A stretch of DNA of 64,000 nt. It comes from Phoebastria nigripes. Its lineage: Eukaryota; Chordata; Aves; Procellariiformes; Diomedeidae. This document shows, piece after piece, positions 61,788 to 64,000 of the stretch (positions are counted from its first letter, which is position 1; each line of letters opens with the position of its first letter). The stretch is from the NCBI GenBank assembly GCA_035582835.1, contig JAYKAV010002795.1, forward strand, positions 799,188 to 863,187, written 5' to 3'. Made by a program: the position numbers and the translations under genes. The notes beneath the pieces are model-generated. The model was not told the DNA's origin. It was given only the letters and a program-made list of their open reading frames with translations, and searched no databases.

Positions 61788-62064
61788 ATCATAGAATCAT
61801 AGAATCATAGAATCATTAAGGTTGGAAAAGACCTCTAAGATCATTGAGTCCAACCGTCAACACACCACCACCATGCCCACTAAACCATGTCCCTAAGCGC
61901 CTCATCTACACCTCTTTTAAATACTTCCAGGGATGGTGACTCCACCACTTCCCTGGGCAGCCTGTTCCAATGTTTAACCACTCTTTCAGTAAAGGAATTT
62001 TTCCTAATGTCCAATCTAAACCTTCCCTGGCGCAACTTGAAGCCATTTCCTCAGTGCCTGTCGA
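61788..62064 (-). mobile_element. CR1 LINE 3' end, same subfamily as the copy at 41.5 kb
   Basis: It begins with three ATTCTATG-type units (ATCATAGAATCATAGAATCA on the + strand), then ATTAAGGTTGGAAAAGACCT, and follows the 41.5-kb copy nearly base for base through the 3' UTR into the last codons of ORF2. It is truncated after about 275 bp. The low divergence between the two copies suggests they belong to one relatively young subfamily. Confidence 0.95.
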
Positions 62065-64000
62065 GGAAGCTGAACCAAACTGATGCAAGCAATGCTTCTC
62101 AGCCTGTGATGTGTGCCTTGCCCTTGAAGAATATAAAAGCTAATGAGATACAATCTGCTTCTGCATCCCTTTTCAGGTATTTTCCAGCCCCAAAGAAATA
62201 TTATTTATGTTACTTACAGGTACCAAAACTGTCTTGTGAGAAGATAGCAAAATTAAATTCCCAAGGAGAAAGTTTGCAAAAGCACCAGAAAAGTCAGCGT
62301 TAGGGACGGATTTTCTATATACTGGAGTGTGTTGGATGATGAGTGCAGACTTGGTAAACCCCGCCCCCGCCCTGTAGTGATCCCTGTCTGGAGCCTATGC
62401 TATACATTCCTGAATGCCACTATAGTCCGTAGTTTACGATAAGAAACTCCTGGGTCCCCTCTGAGTAAAGCATCAGTCTTACTTGGGCATTGGAAAGTGG
62501 CCTGAAAAGCACCACACTGTTGTAATTACTCTCTATCTGAGCAACACCCAATCAANCTGACTACCATGGACTCTTTGGCATGGGAGCTACCAGGCTGGAC
62601 CGAATGGTGAATTGCATCTTTTATGTCTGCATTCAGTCTTCACACTTTCTCCTGGCCCCCGTTAATGGCAAAAGATTTGGTAAGGTTTTGTTCAGATTAC
62701 AGGAGAAGGTTTTAGGAAAATTCCTCTATGACATTCTTCAGAGGACTCTCCCCACCCTCCCCTCACCCATACAGACAATCCAGTTTTCCCTCTTGGGGGA
62801 CTCCAGCTGGATTGACAGAAGAAGACATCTATCCTGTGGATGCATGCAGCTCCCGGGGCCTCTTTGTGTCAGGCTGTTTTAACAACAAACACATCACAGC
62901 CCCTGGAGCATCCAGTCCAGTGTATGAGAAGCAGGGAGAGGTAGCCCGGCACGTCCATCTATTTATGCCTGGATTACCCAGTTGATGAAATGTGGATGAA
63001 AACAATTTTTACATTTTTTTTTAATTTTGAGATCCCCCATATTGACAACATGTGAGTATGAGGCAGATTGACATCCAGATTTGACTTGGAAAGCAGTTCA
63101 GAATAAACCTATTAAACAAATGAACAAAGCAGTACAGTTATCTGGATTGGTTTGCCAAAATTAGACCTAGCAAATGGCTGTTTATTCAATGGAAAAGAGT
63201 AGCACATAAAAGTTCTGTGCCTAAAATTTCCCAAAGCAGCTGATGATTTTGTCTAATTCTGATGGAATTCTTAACCTGACACATTTCAGAGAGACTGACT
63301 GTCAGTGAACTGACCCCTGGAAAAAGCAGGATAATAGCACATGGTTTCACTCACATATTTTAAGATTTTCCTATGTAAGTGTTAAATTATGTATACAGTT
63401 CAGGGCTACATTAGTGCCGAAACAGAATCTGTCCTAATACATTTATGTATCAAACAGGGCTGCCCAGTAAATAAATTCAGATTTCCATAGCCAGAGCTTT
63501 TAAGGCCTGGACCCAGAGATTGCTATGGGATTTGGGATTAAGGGGGGAATGCCATCTCAGCAGAAGGCAATTGAGGCTCCTAACAAGTTCCTGATGCTGG
63601 GCAAATGGATGCAAGGTGCTACATTTCTTGGCAGGATTATTGTAATTTCGTCTGTTCATTGACCGGGGAAGGCAATGTCATTTCTTGCCCCTTCTGCCTC
63701 CTTGGCTTTGTCGGAGGAGGCTCTTCTGTTCCTGTTTTCTGAATTTCATTGATAAGGTCAAACTGAGACATGATCAGCAGGGAAAAGGCACAAGGATCTC
63801 AGTCTTGCATGGATAACTGAGCCATGTTTAATCATTATTATGATAATATAACACATTATACTGCAATGGAGGCACGGAGGTACCAAAGATACCCAATGTA
63901 GTGCATGTCCCAGAAATCCATCAAGGTCAGTATTTCATCTCCAGCAGTGATCTGTGGCTGTCACCCAGGGAAGAATAAAAGCATGAGGCAAATATACTTG
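62065..64000. other. Intergenic, nothing recognised
   Basis: No element or exon series is visible. A + frame near 62730-62985 (LTEEDIYPVDACSSRGLFVS) is mildly protein-like but isolated. The final 200 bases are AT-rich. Confidence 0.45.

Overview
This is a piece of a bird nuclear genome. Four things point that way: a Wnt gene with vertebrate intron-exon structure, several CR1 LINEs ending in the bird-typical ATTCTATG-like 3' repeat, a solo LTR of an ERV family widespread in birds (TGTCCTGG...CACGACA ends), and a compact GC-rich CpG-island promoter. Scattered single Ns and one 227-base N run show a draft assembly.

The only gene I can fully support is WNT9B on the + strand. Its four coding exons lie at 3232-3326, 14210-14466, 20316-20581 and 21492-21968. 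Every junction is GT-AG and the phases agree. The joined frame is 364 codons and holds all 24 conserved Wnt cysteines, the lipid-acceptor serine motif and an N-glycosylation site. Exon 1 sits in a CpG island with a GGGAC tandem repeat just upstream, a leucine-coding CTC microsatellite in the signal peptide, and a 44-bp GC-rich minisatellite at the start of intron 1.

Introns 1 and 2 are large and contain degraded CR1 pieces, simple repeats and otherwise unremarkable sequence. Downstream of the gene, 21969-64000 is mostly non-coding by inspection. It holds a CR1 tail at 26.8-27.4 kb, a probable ancient CR1 at 39.1-40.6 kb, a 1.7-kb CR1 with a long reverse-transcriptase frame broken by one stop at 41.5-43.2 kb, and another CR1 tail at 61.8 kb. 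At 50.2-52.1 kb an old CR1 is interrupted by a solo LTR with a 5-bp target duplication and by an oppositely oriented CR1 tail.

The least explained part is 52.7-54.6 kb on the - strand. Separate blocks there read like decayed protein sequence, with few in-frame stops and a possible membrane segment. I do not recognise the protein. I found no tRNA, rRNA, CRISPR or bacterial-type feature, and no convincing second gene.
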